Source of the DNA: Epiperipatus broadwayi | Lineage: Eukaryota > Onychophora > Udeonychophora > Euonychophora > Peripatidae | Assembly (NCBI GenBank): GCA_028023455.1 | Contig: JAQFVV010006294.1 | Span: forward strand, 4,305,001 to 4,369,000 | DNA: 64,000 bases | Direction of reading: 5' to 3' | In this document: piece by piece, positions 1-10,445 of the stretch | Numbering within the stretch: position 1 is the first letter of the stretch | Layout: every line of letters begins with the position of its first letter | Made by a program: the position numbers and the translations under genes | Notes under the pieces: model-generated | What the model saw: only the letters and a program-made list of their open reading frames with translations | What the model was told of the DNA's origin: nothing | Database searches by the model: none

Positions 1-277
1 TATCTTTAAGATAATGTCTCCTTAAATTACAATGATACATTTACAATTTAAACTAAACATGAAAAACTCTTAATTTAAAATAGATACAATAAGGAATTTC
101 ATGGCTACCCAAAATATGCTAATAAATTTTCTTTTAATCTTTTCTAAAAATGAAACCAAACAATCTTATTACTTTAAATTGATGATGAATAAAATCAAGT
201 GATTTTTTAAATGGACAAACTGATCTTTTAGTTAAAACAAAGTGATTTTTTAAATAATATAGAGTGATCTTTTAAAT
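1..277. other. AT-rich flank, nothing recognised
   Basis: The sequence is AT-rich with repeated short phrases such as 'gtgatttttt' and 'ttttaaat'. The last eight bases (270-277) are the left target duplication of the hAT element that follows. I see no coding signal. Confidence 0.6.
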
Positions 278-818
278 CAGTGGTCTTCACACCTGCGGAT
301 TGGTAAAAATAAGGATAAGGTTTCACGGACTGGCAAAAATAAGGATAAGGTTTCGCGTGGAGCGGCAGAAGTCTATAGATAAATTTTCTTAAAGATGTCA
401 AACTGCTTAGCCTTAGATGAGCATAATTGTTATCTCTGATCAAAACAACAATGTTAAATATACAAGATGGAATTATATATATATGTGGAGTTTGTATAAT
501 AAACAACTTTTTTTTTTAATTTTGAATTTTTTTAGAAAAGTAATAAAAAATTTAATTATACCCCCCCCCCCCCCCCATAAACATCTGTGATAACTAGAAA
601 AACAAATTAATTTATGTATGATTGATTATATTTTGTTTTCGTTCTGTTTCTTTTTTTTTTAAGTTAGTAAAAATGAGATGAAAAATTAAATAAAAATTGT
701 TTATATTAATTAAAAGTTTAAACTCTTATTATTTTGTTATTACAAACTTTCCTGCAGACCGGCAGAAAACTTCTGCGGGCCAGGCACCTATCCGCAAACC
801 AAGGGTTGAAGACCACTG
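278..818. mobile_element. Non-autonomous hAT element with 8-bp target duplication
   Basis: The element is 541 bp long. Its left end reads CAGTGGTCTTCA, and its right end is the inverted copy of those 12 bases, with weaker inverted similarity continuing inward. Both sides carry the identical 8-bp sequence TTTTAAAT (270-277 and 819-826). An 8-bp duplication with a CAGTGG-type terminus is diagnostic of the hAT superfamily. The inside holds no transposase frame. It contains a roughly 27-bp phrase repeated twice (about 297-350), a run of 16 C (561-576) and AT-rich filler, so this is a deletion derivative or MITE that would need a transposase supplied elsewhere. Confidence 0.9.
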
Positions 819-2424
819 TTTTAAATGATGTAAAGTAATCTTTTAAATAAGCACAAATCTCTTTTAAATAAATAAAGTTGACTAAAGTGATCGTATACCA
901 AACAGATAAATAATTTAAATTATTTTTACTTAAATAAATCAACCTTTTCTTTTGATGCTTTCTTAATATCAAGATGAGATTAAATAAAGTGAATTTCATA
1001 TCAAAATCTGTGTATTTATGTGGTCTCAATGTATAATAAACAAGATGATGACAAAGGAAATAAACTTCTATTAATAATAAAAATAACATTTATTGATACT
1101 ATACATTTATGGAGCAAATATCAAGCTGGTTTTAAAACTAATTACAGAATTAAAATAAATTCTTCAGAACAAAATAAAAATAAATAATATCAATAAATTT
1201 ATTTTACCTATTTAAGATAATAGTAAAGGTAATTAGAGATTAATAAATCTTTCTGTAGCTTTAGTAAATATAATAAGTTCTCACACAGTTCTTTTTTTCA
1301 AACAATTATACTGTTCCTAGGGGGAATACTTAACACCTGAATTAATCCTTATCTTTGATGATAAATGCTGAATAAGGTGTATATCAGATTACTGAGCCAC
1401 TTAAACAATTAAAAATTTGAATATTAAACATTTTATTGAATTTAACAAGATGCAAAAATAAAAATAGGCACAACTACAAGATCTACACATCTAAAATAAT
1501 AGATAGACTAAGAACACAAATAAAGACAAGGATGATGTTCTACAATACTGTAAAAATATCAATTGCTATGTTAAAGTCACTGACATATGTTCCACATGGA
1601 TCAAAATAAGTGCATAACAAATATAATCCTCACCAAGGGATTATAAGATAAAAATATAATGGCATGAACTCAAGAAGCATCTGTACATGAGACAACAATG
1701 GTTTAGGATTTTCTCATTAATCAGGGGAAATAAAAATGAACCAATAAGATAGCCAACAATAATAATAGGGGTTTGCCTTAAAGCATTACATGCTAAAATA
1801 TAAAAAAGCATTTGTATGAAAAAATATAAGAGAGAGACTACATTACAATCTTTAAAATACACTTGCAAGATAATAAAATATACAAGAGAGATATATATAT
1901 AATGCTAAAAGTCTCTTAAAATACACTAACAAAATAAAACAATTAGAGAGATTAATGCTATGATTAGCAACAACAATACTAAATGATGTGTAATACCAAT
2001 ATAAATAACAAATAAAGCTAAACATTGCTAATTATAAATATAAAATTTGTGACATTAATTAAATTGTAATGAATTTACACCAACTTCTGTACTCTTCAAG
2101 CATTTAAAAGCACATTCATAAAAAATGACTTCAAAAGAAAGGGACAAGTGTAAGCATTTGCAATATTAATACGTTGATAATACTCTAAAAACCCAATATA
2201 AATTCCTGTTACATAGCATATAAAATTATATCAAAATGCATAGAAATGAAATATATTTTAAATACAACACACACAAAAAAATTTAATTAATAAATATACC
2301 CATTACCAAAATAAAATAAAGTTCTTTGTCTTAATATTCCTACATTATTCTGGACATAGTCATTAAAACAATAGAGTTCTGGAATATTTTGCAAATTTTC
2401 CAGGATATTGCTAAATAACATATT
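819..2424. other. AT-rich intergenic sequence
   Basis: I see no gene, RNA or complete repeat here. The reading frames of 75-123 codons in this stretch have low-complexity composition and overlap the hAT element or simple AT-rich DNA. Confidence 0.6.
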
Positions 2425-2437
2425 AAGTTTACATATA

Positions 2438-2905
2438 AACATCACATGATCATTTCTTATGCTTGCTTATAACTTATTAAATCAGGCAAAACTCTCCATA
2501 CAGTATTGCCACTCATTGCAAGCCAGAGTAATCAATGGATGCCAGAAAACTTGTGCATAAAATCCTCATCTAGTGCCTACTCATCCAATATCCTCAGACT
2601 AGTTTCTGGCTTGTGGCCTTCACCAGTGATGAGCCTTGGATCTGAGAGCATTGCACCTAGTTTCTAGCTTGTGACCTTCAACATGAGGAGCCTTGGATCT
2701 GAGAGCACTGCACTCAGATCCAAGGCTCCTCACTGATGAATGCCACAAGCCAGAAACTAGTATGGGGATACCAGAAACTAGTCTGGAAATATTGGATGAG
2801 TAGGCACTAGATGGGGATTTTATGCACAAGCCCCTGGAATCCATTGATTACTCTGGCTTGCACTGAGTGGCAATAGTGTATGGAGAGTTTTGCTTGTTTT
2901 AATAA
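2438..2905. mobile_element. Palindromic retroposon, copy I
   Basis: The insertion is 468 bp and is flanked by the 13-bp direct repeat AAGTTTACATATA (2425-2437 and 2906-2918). It is largely an inverted repeat: 2486 onward (GCAAAACTCTCC...) is mirrored by the sequence ending at 2893 (...GGAGAGTTTTGC). The two arms meet near 2700-2720, where the phrase 'gagccttggatctgagagca' is repeated and then inverted. Related copies lie at 51227-51574 and 57821-58339, with a terminal fragment near 53415-53493. A long, variable target duplication suggests target-primed retrotransposition, not a cut-and-paste mechanism. No coding capacity is visible. The family is not one I can name. Confidence 0.75.
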
Positions 2906-3079
2906 AAGTTTACATATACACAATAGTTTACAAAATATGAATAGGCAAAAATGTTTAAAAACATGAACAGGAATAAATATAGTCATTCAGAATTAATAAA
3001 TATTATAAACACAATGACTTTAACTATATCTTCTAACACATAGCAGAAATAACTAAATATTTATTTTATAGACATTATT

Positions 3080-3425
3080 TTATTATTATAAATTATTATG
3101 AAGAGCAAGTAAGTATTCTTGAAAAAATGGAGCATTGTGCTTTTCATGTAGTTTATGATATTAATAAGGTTGAATTTACTCTGAAGTACATTTTCCTCCC
3201 TTCATGAATAATTATATGAAGAGCAATAATTTTTCTAAAGCACATTTTATAGTTCATGAATGAATAATGAAGAGAAAAATTCTGGAACATTAAGCATAAA
3301 AAGCCTTAAGAACAATTTTTAATAGAAAACACATTTTATACTTTATTCATAATTATTATTATAAAGAGCAATAAATATTTAAATTCATATTTCTGGAACA
3401 TTTATTAGACATAATGATGAATAAA
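3080..3425. repeat. Degenerate short tandem repeat
   Basis: Irregular repetition of phrases of the type 'attattat-aaagagcaa-taa', 'tctggaaca-tta' and 'aaaacacattttata' occurs at roughly 80-100-bp spacing. The units are too diverged for a firm period. The rest of 2919-3525 is AT-rich without other features. Confidence 0.45.
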
Positions 3426-3596
3426 GGTAATTAATTCTTGAGAAATAAATACACTTCTTTAAATTCTAGTGTGCACATACTAAAATATTTACAATGTTGT
3501 CACTATTCATCAGTGAAGAAGTTCAATATTGAAACATGAACCTCTTAATCCCTGGCCGTTTCATCATCAATCTAGTAGCCCACTCGTCTGTGTTAG

Positions 3597-3991
3597 ATTC
3601 GAACCTCATTTAAACTATATGCAAAATAAAGCTACAATTTGCTGTCATGGCTGTCTGAAGTGCATTATATATTTACATATGAAAGAAGGCTACAATTAGA
3701 TACGCTTGATAGAATTATAGCATATTATTTCTAGTATCACGTTTATTTTTAAATAAAATGCTTTTATTATATAAGTAATGATAGAGTCAATTTAATTCGA
3801 ACCTCATTTAAACTATAATGTGTAAAATAAAGCTACAATTTGCTGTCATGGCTGTCTGAACAGCATTATATATTTACATACAAAAGAAGGCTACAATTAG
3901 ATAGGCTTGATAGAATTATAGCATATTATTTTTAGTATCACGTTTATTTTAAATAAAATGCTTTTATTATATAAGTAATGATAGGGTCAAT
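3597..3991 (+). repeat. 198-bp tandem duplication inside LTR 1
   Basis: The stretch beginning ATTCGAACCTCATTTAAAC at 3597 recurs at 3795 and runs through nearly identical sequence. LTRs 2 and 3 have a single copy at this place, so the duplication is private to LTR 1 and younger than the split of the three repeats. Confidence 0.85.
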
Positions 3992-4622
3992 TTATTAATA
4001 AAGTTATTATTTTAATTCGTATGTGGATATATAATCCAACCCTTATTTGTAATGTATATAGGGATGGCATGATTTAAAACATTAAAATGTATTATAGATT
4101 TTGAAATGTTAAAAGATGAAAATATTTTAAGATGTTTATTTAAAAATGTTAAAAAGGTTTTCTTTCAAATGTGCTGAGAAGTCTGCTTTAAAATTAAGTG
4201 TTATTTTTTTCTTAGAATTAAAAGTTTGGTTAGAAACAGATTTTGTCATAAACAAGTATGTAATTAACGACTGCACCTACCTTTGGTCAAGTTTAAAAAA
4301 AGTCATTTTAAAATCTGTCTAATTGAAATTTCGCCAGATAGAAAAATTAAAGTTATTTTGGATTTAACTAATTAAAATTATTTGTGGCAAAATAGTTTCA
4401 CAAATAACCATAAAAGTTATAACTGAAATTCTTTAATAATTTATTAATATTTAAAATCAAAATTACACGTTTTTGGAATTTAATTAAAACGGAATTAAGG
4501 AAAAATTATAACACCTCAGAAACTTCTCAGCATATTTGAAATCAGATTGTATGTTTAACAAAATTAATTAAAAATGTAATCATGGGGCAAAGAAAATTCT
4601 CAAAGGTGTTAAGCTGATAAGA

Positions 4623-4630
4623 TATAAATA
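4623..4630 (+). promoter_or_regulatory. TATA box candidate in LTR 1
   Basis: TATAAATA is followed by GGCCATATTTTGAGC. The same box in the same context occurs in the other two repeats. If it is used, transcription would begin about 30 bp downstream, near the purine-rich 'acagagaaaaag' tract, making U3 about 1.1 kb and R plus U5 about 2.3 kb. Confidence 0.45.
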
Positions 4631-4830
4631 GGCCATATTTTGAGCAGGAAGGATACAGAGAAAAAGATATAGACAGAGAGACAGACAGAAAAGAAACTCC
4701 ATTTTGAATCGCATTTGTATTTAAAAATCAAATTTAGTTTTGAATTGAGATGTCTGGCTATTGTGGCAATCTTAGCCGTCACTCTGCAATGAGGCGACGG
4801 ATTTGCTTCCATCCAATACCGTTATAACCA

Positions 4831-4955
4831 AGAATGCCGCTATAATATCTACAGCCTAACTGAAAAGAAGAAGAATGCCGCTGTAATATCTACAGTCTAA
4901 CTGAAAAAGAAGAAGAATGCTGCTATAATATCTACATCCCACCCATCAAAGAAGA
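4831..4955 (+). repeat. 42-bp minisatellite, about three units
   Basis: The phrase AGAATGCCGCTATAATATCT with its following 'acagcctaactgaaaagaag' recurs at 4831, 4872 and 4914. The same three-unit block is present in LTR 2 (about 11540-11660) and LTR 3 (about 17660-17780), so it is an ancestral part of the repeat. Confidence 0.8.
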
Positions 4956-6987
4956 GCATGCAGTAAGCTGCCCAGAAAACTCACCAAGCTCCAGCTCAAG
5001 CACCTACTAATACCGATAAATCACTTTAAACTGCAGAGCTCTGTGTAATTTTGTATTAATTACATACCACTTTAAACTCAAGTTAGCTAACTAACCACTA
5101 AATATACATTTTAATGTTAAAGCTTCCTTTTTTTTTCTATTGTTTTAAAATCTGTAAATGACCCACTTGCTCTTTTAAAATCTCTTTTTTTAAAAGAAAT
5201 TAATTAATGTTTTCTACTTTAAACTATACCACTGCAGTCATGTCTCTAGTTATTTTTTTATCACATAGTTTTTAATATTTGTTATATTATATTTATTTTA
5301 TGATATGCTGACGCTTCTAAACAGCAAACACTAAATTTCAATATTTCAAGAAGAGATTAATTAAAACCTCTTCACGTAATTATTTATAATTTTATTTCTG
5401 TGCTGTTTCAAAACCCTCTTATGAAAATAGTAACGACTCGCTCATTATTATTTAATATTTTTTGATAATTATTTGATTGTAAATTTTGCAATGTGGCTTG
5501 TGTTAGTGAGAGATTAATTTTAAATACTAAGAAATAGACTAACCTTGATAAATATTTATTAGTATATTTGCTATTTAAGTTATTTATTAAACCCCTTCAA
5601 ATATACTTTTCCCTCTTTCTAAGTACTAGTTATTTGATCAATAACAAAATTAGATTGATCTGGAACAGCAAAGATTATATGTAATTATTTCCATCTATAG
5701 CATTTATTTTATCATGCTACCTAAGAGTTGGCTTCTATTTGATTAAGCTAATAAGCTATTGTTCTTGCCTATAGAATATTAAATTTTATAAAATTCTTTG
5801 CTTGACAGATGTCATTCATTCACTTAAGATATTTTTCTCATTTTGCTGCCATGTATATTTACGTCTTTAAGATGGAGCCTCGGTTAAGCCAGCACATCTT
5901 CCTCCCATAGGGCAGAGCAGTCGCGAAGCCTGAGTTTAAAGCCATGTCAGCACGTAAGTCCCCCGCTTTTCTTGAACTATTTGTTCCTTTCTCATGCAGC
6001 GGTACCGGCATTGGTCGCAGAAACCCTTGATCTACCAATCCATCTGCAGAGTGACTTTATTATTGTATTGCTAGTGCTGTAGCTCATTAGTACATTCAGA
6101 GCAGATACCTCTATCTCCCTATTTCATTTCTTTCAGCTATTGTCTGAGATACTCTTAAAGCCCAGTCAATCTAAGTTATTGTAGCCCATTTAGGCTAAAT
6201 AAATAAATATAAACAGATGAGAAATGTCTACAGTAAGTGTTGATTAAGATTTAGTTTAATTACTGGCATTCAGCCACACATTAAGAGGAGTCAGCATATG
6301 TTCCACTATAGACATGACATAGTGATAAGTTCTTTATTTAAATGCCTGCTTACATTTACACGCTTATATAAATTTGTAAAAATAATTCCATTCAAATTGT
6401 AACACATCAAAAGCAATCTATGGCTATTATGAATTCATAAGATGAATAACTGTTGCATTACTTAAATGTAATAATTATTTATTAATATGATAAAAGAATC
6501 TGTCCGAAGAGCATACCTAAAACTCTTCAGCCATTAAATGCCTGCGTGTATCTTCACATGTTATGTAATTTCTGATATATATTTTGGATAAAACTCTTAT
6601 TATTGGCGAAATTAAAACTTTAGTAAATTAACCTAGTCCACTGTCAGTTTTATTATTCAATCCAATTCTCATTATTGATATTATGTTTATAGAATCTATG
6701 CATTATTAAAGTCTCCATTTAAGTTAGTTATTCGTTAGGGGCGATCAATTAGTAATTTTAATTACGAGTCTCATTGTTTCTCCCTGACCTACGTTGGTCG
6801 TGAATAAAGGAGTATACTACGTGTAATTTCGAGGTGGGCATTCGTAGGGTCTTGAGTCTTGGAGTACTGGCTTATGAGTTGAAGTATGGTCAGATTCGGG
6901 ATGTCACAATCCTAGTCTGGTCAGCTTCGGTCTCTTTTGCTTGGACTCTGAATTCTGTTACACGAATGTACAAACTTGATCGTTACA

Positions 6988-7971
6988 TAGTATTTTTTTC
7001 CTCGGGTTTGGACGCCCATTCGTGGGGCTTTGTTAATTATTCCCACGCCCTGCAATACCCTGTATAGTATTTAATATATATAGTATTTTTTTGAATAACA
7101 CTAAATAATGTATATGTATAGATTTTTTTCCCGGGTTTGTACACCCAAATGCAGAGATCTTTCAAATTTTTTTTTTCGTGACCTATCGCAAAAATATTTG
7201 TAAGACATGTAGAGTATTTTTTTTTGGGGTATAAAAAAATAAAAATAAACAAATAAATAAATCAGGAGACATGTCAATCCATCAATTCCACGCACTGAAT
7301 AGGTCATTATATATATGCAAATGCATAGTAAAAATTTAAAGTTTTTTTTTATTATTATTACATATTTTATAAATTTTATGTAATCTTTCCTGTCTACTGG
7401 TGACTGGCACCCGAGGATGATTTGAACAAACTATAAGTCATCCTCATATAAATTTGTCATCAGAGGTGGAGAAGGAAACATTAAGTTTAAATGAAAAAGA
7501 GAACCCATTTGTTTTTTTTTGTTTTTTTTTTTAAAAAGTAATATTTTATGAATTGGATTGGATGAGAATGGAATAAAATAGGGTCAAATCGAAAGTTAGA
7601 GGTTTGAAACTGGCACAGACATGTAAACTGAATTATGTTATAATCATGAACTACTGAAGTCTATTTAAAAGCAGCTGGAAGAAGAGACTGAGGGTGAGTT
7701 ACCTTTATTGATTTCTTTAGTAAATTTTAATCATTTATTAAGTTTATGTAGTCAGACTTGAAAATGGGAGGGTATTAGCGAATTAAATAAAATATAGCAG
7801 TATCAATTTATAGGCATATTTAATAGAGTTAGGCATCAGAACAGCATGGGAAGTGGACAGGTTGTTTTCGTTTATGAAGTACAGTTAATAGCTGTGTTAT
7901 AAAAAAAAGTCGTAAATTAATTTAGCTTCGTAAAATATATTTTGATAAATAAAATAGAATAAAACAGTAAT
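6988..7971 (+). other. Internal region 1, leader before the Gag-like ORF
   Basis: This 1-kb leader contains two related GC-richer phrases ('cgggtttggacgccc' and 'cgggtttgtacaccc') about 120 bp apart, each preceded by a T tract. A good 5' splice-site match, AGG|GTGAGT, lies at 7691-7699. No tRNA-complementary primer-binding site is evident at the repeat boundary. On the minus strand the T tract just inside the boundary (about 6991-7001) would read as a purine tract. Confidence 0.5.
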
Positions 7972-10297
7972 ATGGAAGAGGAAAAGGAAATAATGAATGA
8001 AGGAGAGGAAGTGAGGAATGAAAGAGAAGGGATTACATTAAGGTCTGGGAGAAAAACAACAGAAGATAGCAGCAGCATGGACAATGACACAGAAGAGGTG
8101 TATACAGAAGAAGCTGTTATTATATTGAAGGAACCTGCTTCTGGTCCAACAGATGAAGTCAAGAGTAAATGTCTGGAGATGAGTTCAATATTTGAACAAA
8201 TTAAAATGGAGATAATGAAAGTGGGTGAGAAGCAAGGACAGGAAGCAGAAGAAAGGGATGAAAAGCATAGACAGGAAGCAATGGAAAGGGATGAAAAGCA
8301 TAGAAAGGAGATTGAGGAAAGGGTTCAGAAACGGGAAAAAAGAAATAGACAGTTCGAGGATAGAATATGCAAGAAACTGCAAGAATTAAAAATCAGCTGT
8401 CAGCTAAAATCTGAAGAAGTTCGGGTGGAACTGATGGAAAGGTTAGATAAAAATCAAGAGGAAAATAGCAAGGAAATAGAGGTGATCAAGGAGCAAATTA
8501 TGCACATCAGAGTACAGACAGAGCATCAAGAAGTGAATCTGGAGGAAAAGGTCTTCAAAATGGGGACAGATATCAGCCTCAAAATTAAGGAATGTGAAGA
8601 TGTACAGAGAGAGATCAGAGAGGAGATGTCTGAATTGAGGAAGAACTGGATTTATAGAAGTCAGGTAGTAGCCCGAGAAGAGATTTCCATTGCAGAATCG
8701 ATTCAGCAGCTCAATCTAATGGACGAGATAGATGACCTCCAATTTAACAGAAATCACAGATCAAGGCATCAAAGAAAAAGACGAAGGGCAAGTGTCAGGT
8801 CATAAAGAGGAGAATAAAGTAGAAGTGGTAAAAATGGAGGAAATAAAGAAGTCTGGAGATTTAGCTGAAGAGGGTAACGAAGACTGTAATATTTTGGATG
8901 GTAACAAAATGACTATGTGAAGACAAGGAAAGGTCAAGTACCAAAAAGAGTGAGGATGGAGAGCCAGTAGACATAGAATCTAAAATGAGAGAATGGGTTA
9001 AAAATTTCCAAGTGGAAACCCCAACTGGATAGGATAGCCTTGGATGAGGAACTCTGGGGACTAGACGGAATATATGGAAAGAGAAAGGAGAAATGGAAAA
9101 GAAACAGAGAAACAGAAAATAAGACAAAAGGACAGAAAAGAAAGAGAAAGGACCCATATACTCAATGAGAAGAGGGCAAGGTTAAAATAGACAGAAAGCA
9201 TGCTTGAGACAGTATCGAAGCGAGAAGAGATTTCCATTACAGAATCAATTCAGCAGCTCAATCTAATGGACGAGACAGAAAACCTCCAATTTAACAGAGA
9301 AATCACAGATCAAGGCATCAAAGAAAAAGACGAAGGGCAAGTGTCAGTTCATAAAGAGGAGAATAAAGTAGAAGTGGTAAAAATGGAGGAAATAAAGATG
9401 TCTAGAGATTTAGCTGAAGAGGGTAATGAAGACTGTAATATTTTGGATGATAACAAAATGACAATATGTGAATACAAGGAAAGGTCAAGTATCAAAGAGA
9501 GCGAGGATGAAGAGCCAGTAGATATAGAATCTAAAATGAGAGAATGGGTTAAAAATTTCAAGCGGAAACTCCGACTGGATAGGATAGCCTTGGATAAGGG
9601 ACTCTGGGGACTAGACAGAATATATGGAAAGAGAAAGGAGAAATGGAAAACAAACAGAGGAACGGAAAATAAGACAAAAGGAAAGAAAAGAAAGAGAAAG
9701 GACCCATATACTAATGAGAAGAGGGCGAGGTTAAAAGGGACAGAAAGCATGCTTGAGACAGTATTGAAGGAATCTGTGGAAGATCGACAGAACCAGATAA
9801 AAATAGAGAATAAGGAATGGATTAGAACCCTGTCTCTCAATAATGAAGTATTAGGAAAATACAGTAAACGACCACCTTGGAGTGTGATAAGAGATTATCA
9901 GGAATCTGGTGATACTTCCGATGATGATGATCTGTTGGGATATTGCTTTAATCCCAGCATGGAAGAGCTAATTGTTAACAACCTACAGATCCTACTTAAA
10001 GTTTATAGTAGTTTGATGAAGGATCTGCCCCTCCCCAAACATTATTTTATATATATATATATATTAAAAAAACAACAACTAACATCTCTACCCCATTCTA
10101 ACCATGACAGATATCCAATCGGGTATAACAGTTTGTATTCTATAATATTGAATGATTCGTGTTTTATTATTGCATTATTATATATACATATTTTGAAAAT
10201 TGTAACTATTTTAGTGTGCGTTGGTATTTGCGACTGGAGAGCTTCATTGTCAGTATGTAAGTTATGTCTAAATTGTTTTAGTGGATGCATCAAGTAA
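7972..10297 (+). pseudogene. Gag-like coiled-coil protein gene, copy 1 (frameshifted)
   Basis: The first ATG with a long open frame is at 7972. The frame runs 277 codons to 8805. The protein starts very acidic (MEEEKEI...), has an ITLRSGRK motif near residue 24, then a long Lys/Glu/Arg/Gln-rich heptad-like stretch (about residues 75-200) typical of a coiled coil, including a repeated ERDEKHR phrase. A small indel near 8745 throws it out of frame. The downstream part continues in other frames at 8732-8920 and 9200-10297. The C-terminal half is basic (KRKRKDPYT) and then has a conserved PPWSV...GDTSDDDDLLGY segment. No zinc knuckle or protease motif is present. Copy 2 lies at 14640-16198. I do not recognise a named family. 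Its position between terminal repeats and its composition suggest a structural Gag-like role, but this is inference. Confidence 0.5.
8674..9767 (+). repeat. 547-bp tandem duplication within Gag-like copy 1
   Basis: Sequence starting CGAGAAGAGATTTCCATT at 8674 starts again at 9221 and continues to about 9767. Copy 2 of the gene has the segment once. The duplication accounts for almost all of the length difference between the two internal regions (3458 versus 2906 bp). The two halves differ by scattered substitutions and indels, so the duplication is not recent. Confidence 0.85.
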
Positions 10298-10445
10298 ATA
10301 AATTTTTTTTTGTGCTCAGTTAAACAGATCTTTTGGTTAACAAATATAAAAAAAAAAGATGAATCAAAAGTTCATGATTATAATCCCAAATACACGTAAG
10401 CAGTCATTTTTTTATTGTTTTTTTTTTTTTACAAGTTGATGGATA

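Larger units (their letters stand above)
3530..6987 (+). repeat. Long terminal repeat 1 of the array
   Basis: The 3458-bp repeat opens TGAAAC and closes TTACA. It aligns through its length with the repeats at 10446 and 16562. Copy-specific changes are an extra 198-bp tandem duplication near the 5' end, a 6-bp shorter segment just before the TATA box, and a deletion of about 21 bp near 6000. It carries a TATA-like box at 4623, a 42-bp minisatellite at 4831, and AATAAA motifs near 6200 that could serve polyadenylation. The 77-codon plus-strand frame at 6834-7067 crosses the repeat end and is probably not a gene. Confidence 0.75.

Noticed and set aside
2620-2844. 74-codon minus-strand frame with repeated CSALRSKA phrase
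   Set aside because: The repetition is the inverted and repeated core of the palindromic retroposon, not a protein repeat.
6834-7067. 77-codon plus-strand frame (MGIRRVLSLG...) conserved at 13502-13741
   Set aside because: It crosses the LTR/internal boundary. The second copy differs by a frame change near the end, and the conservation is explained by the repeat itself. No protein family is recognised.
9349-9840. 163-codon minus-strand frame
   Set aside because: It is the antisense shadow of the Lys/Glu-rich Gag-like ORF. Its Ser/Leu/Phe-rich composition follows from the complementary codons.
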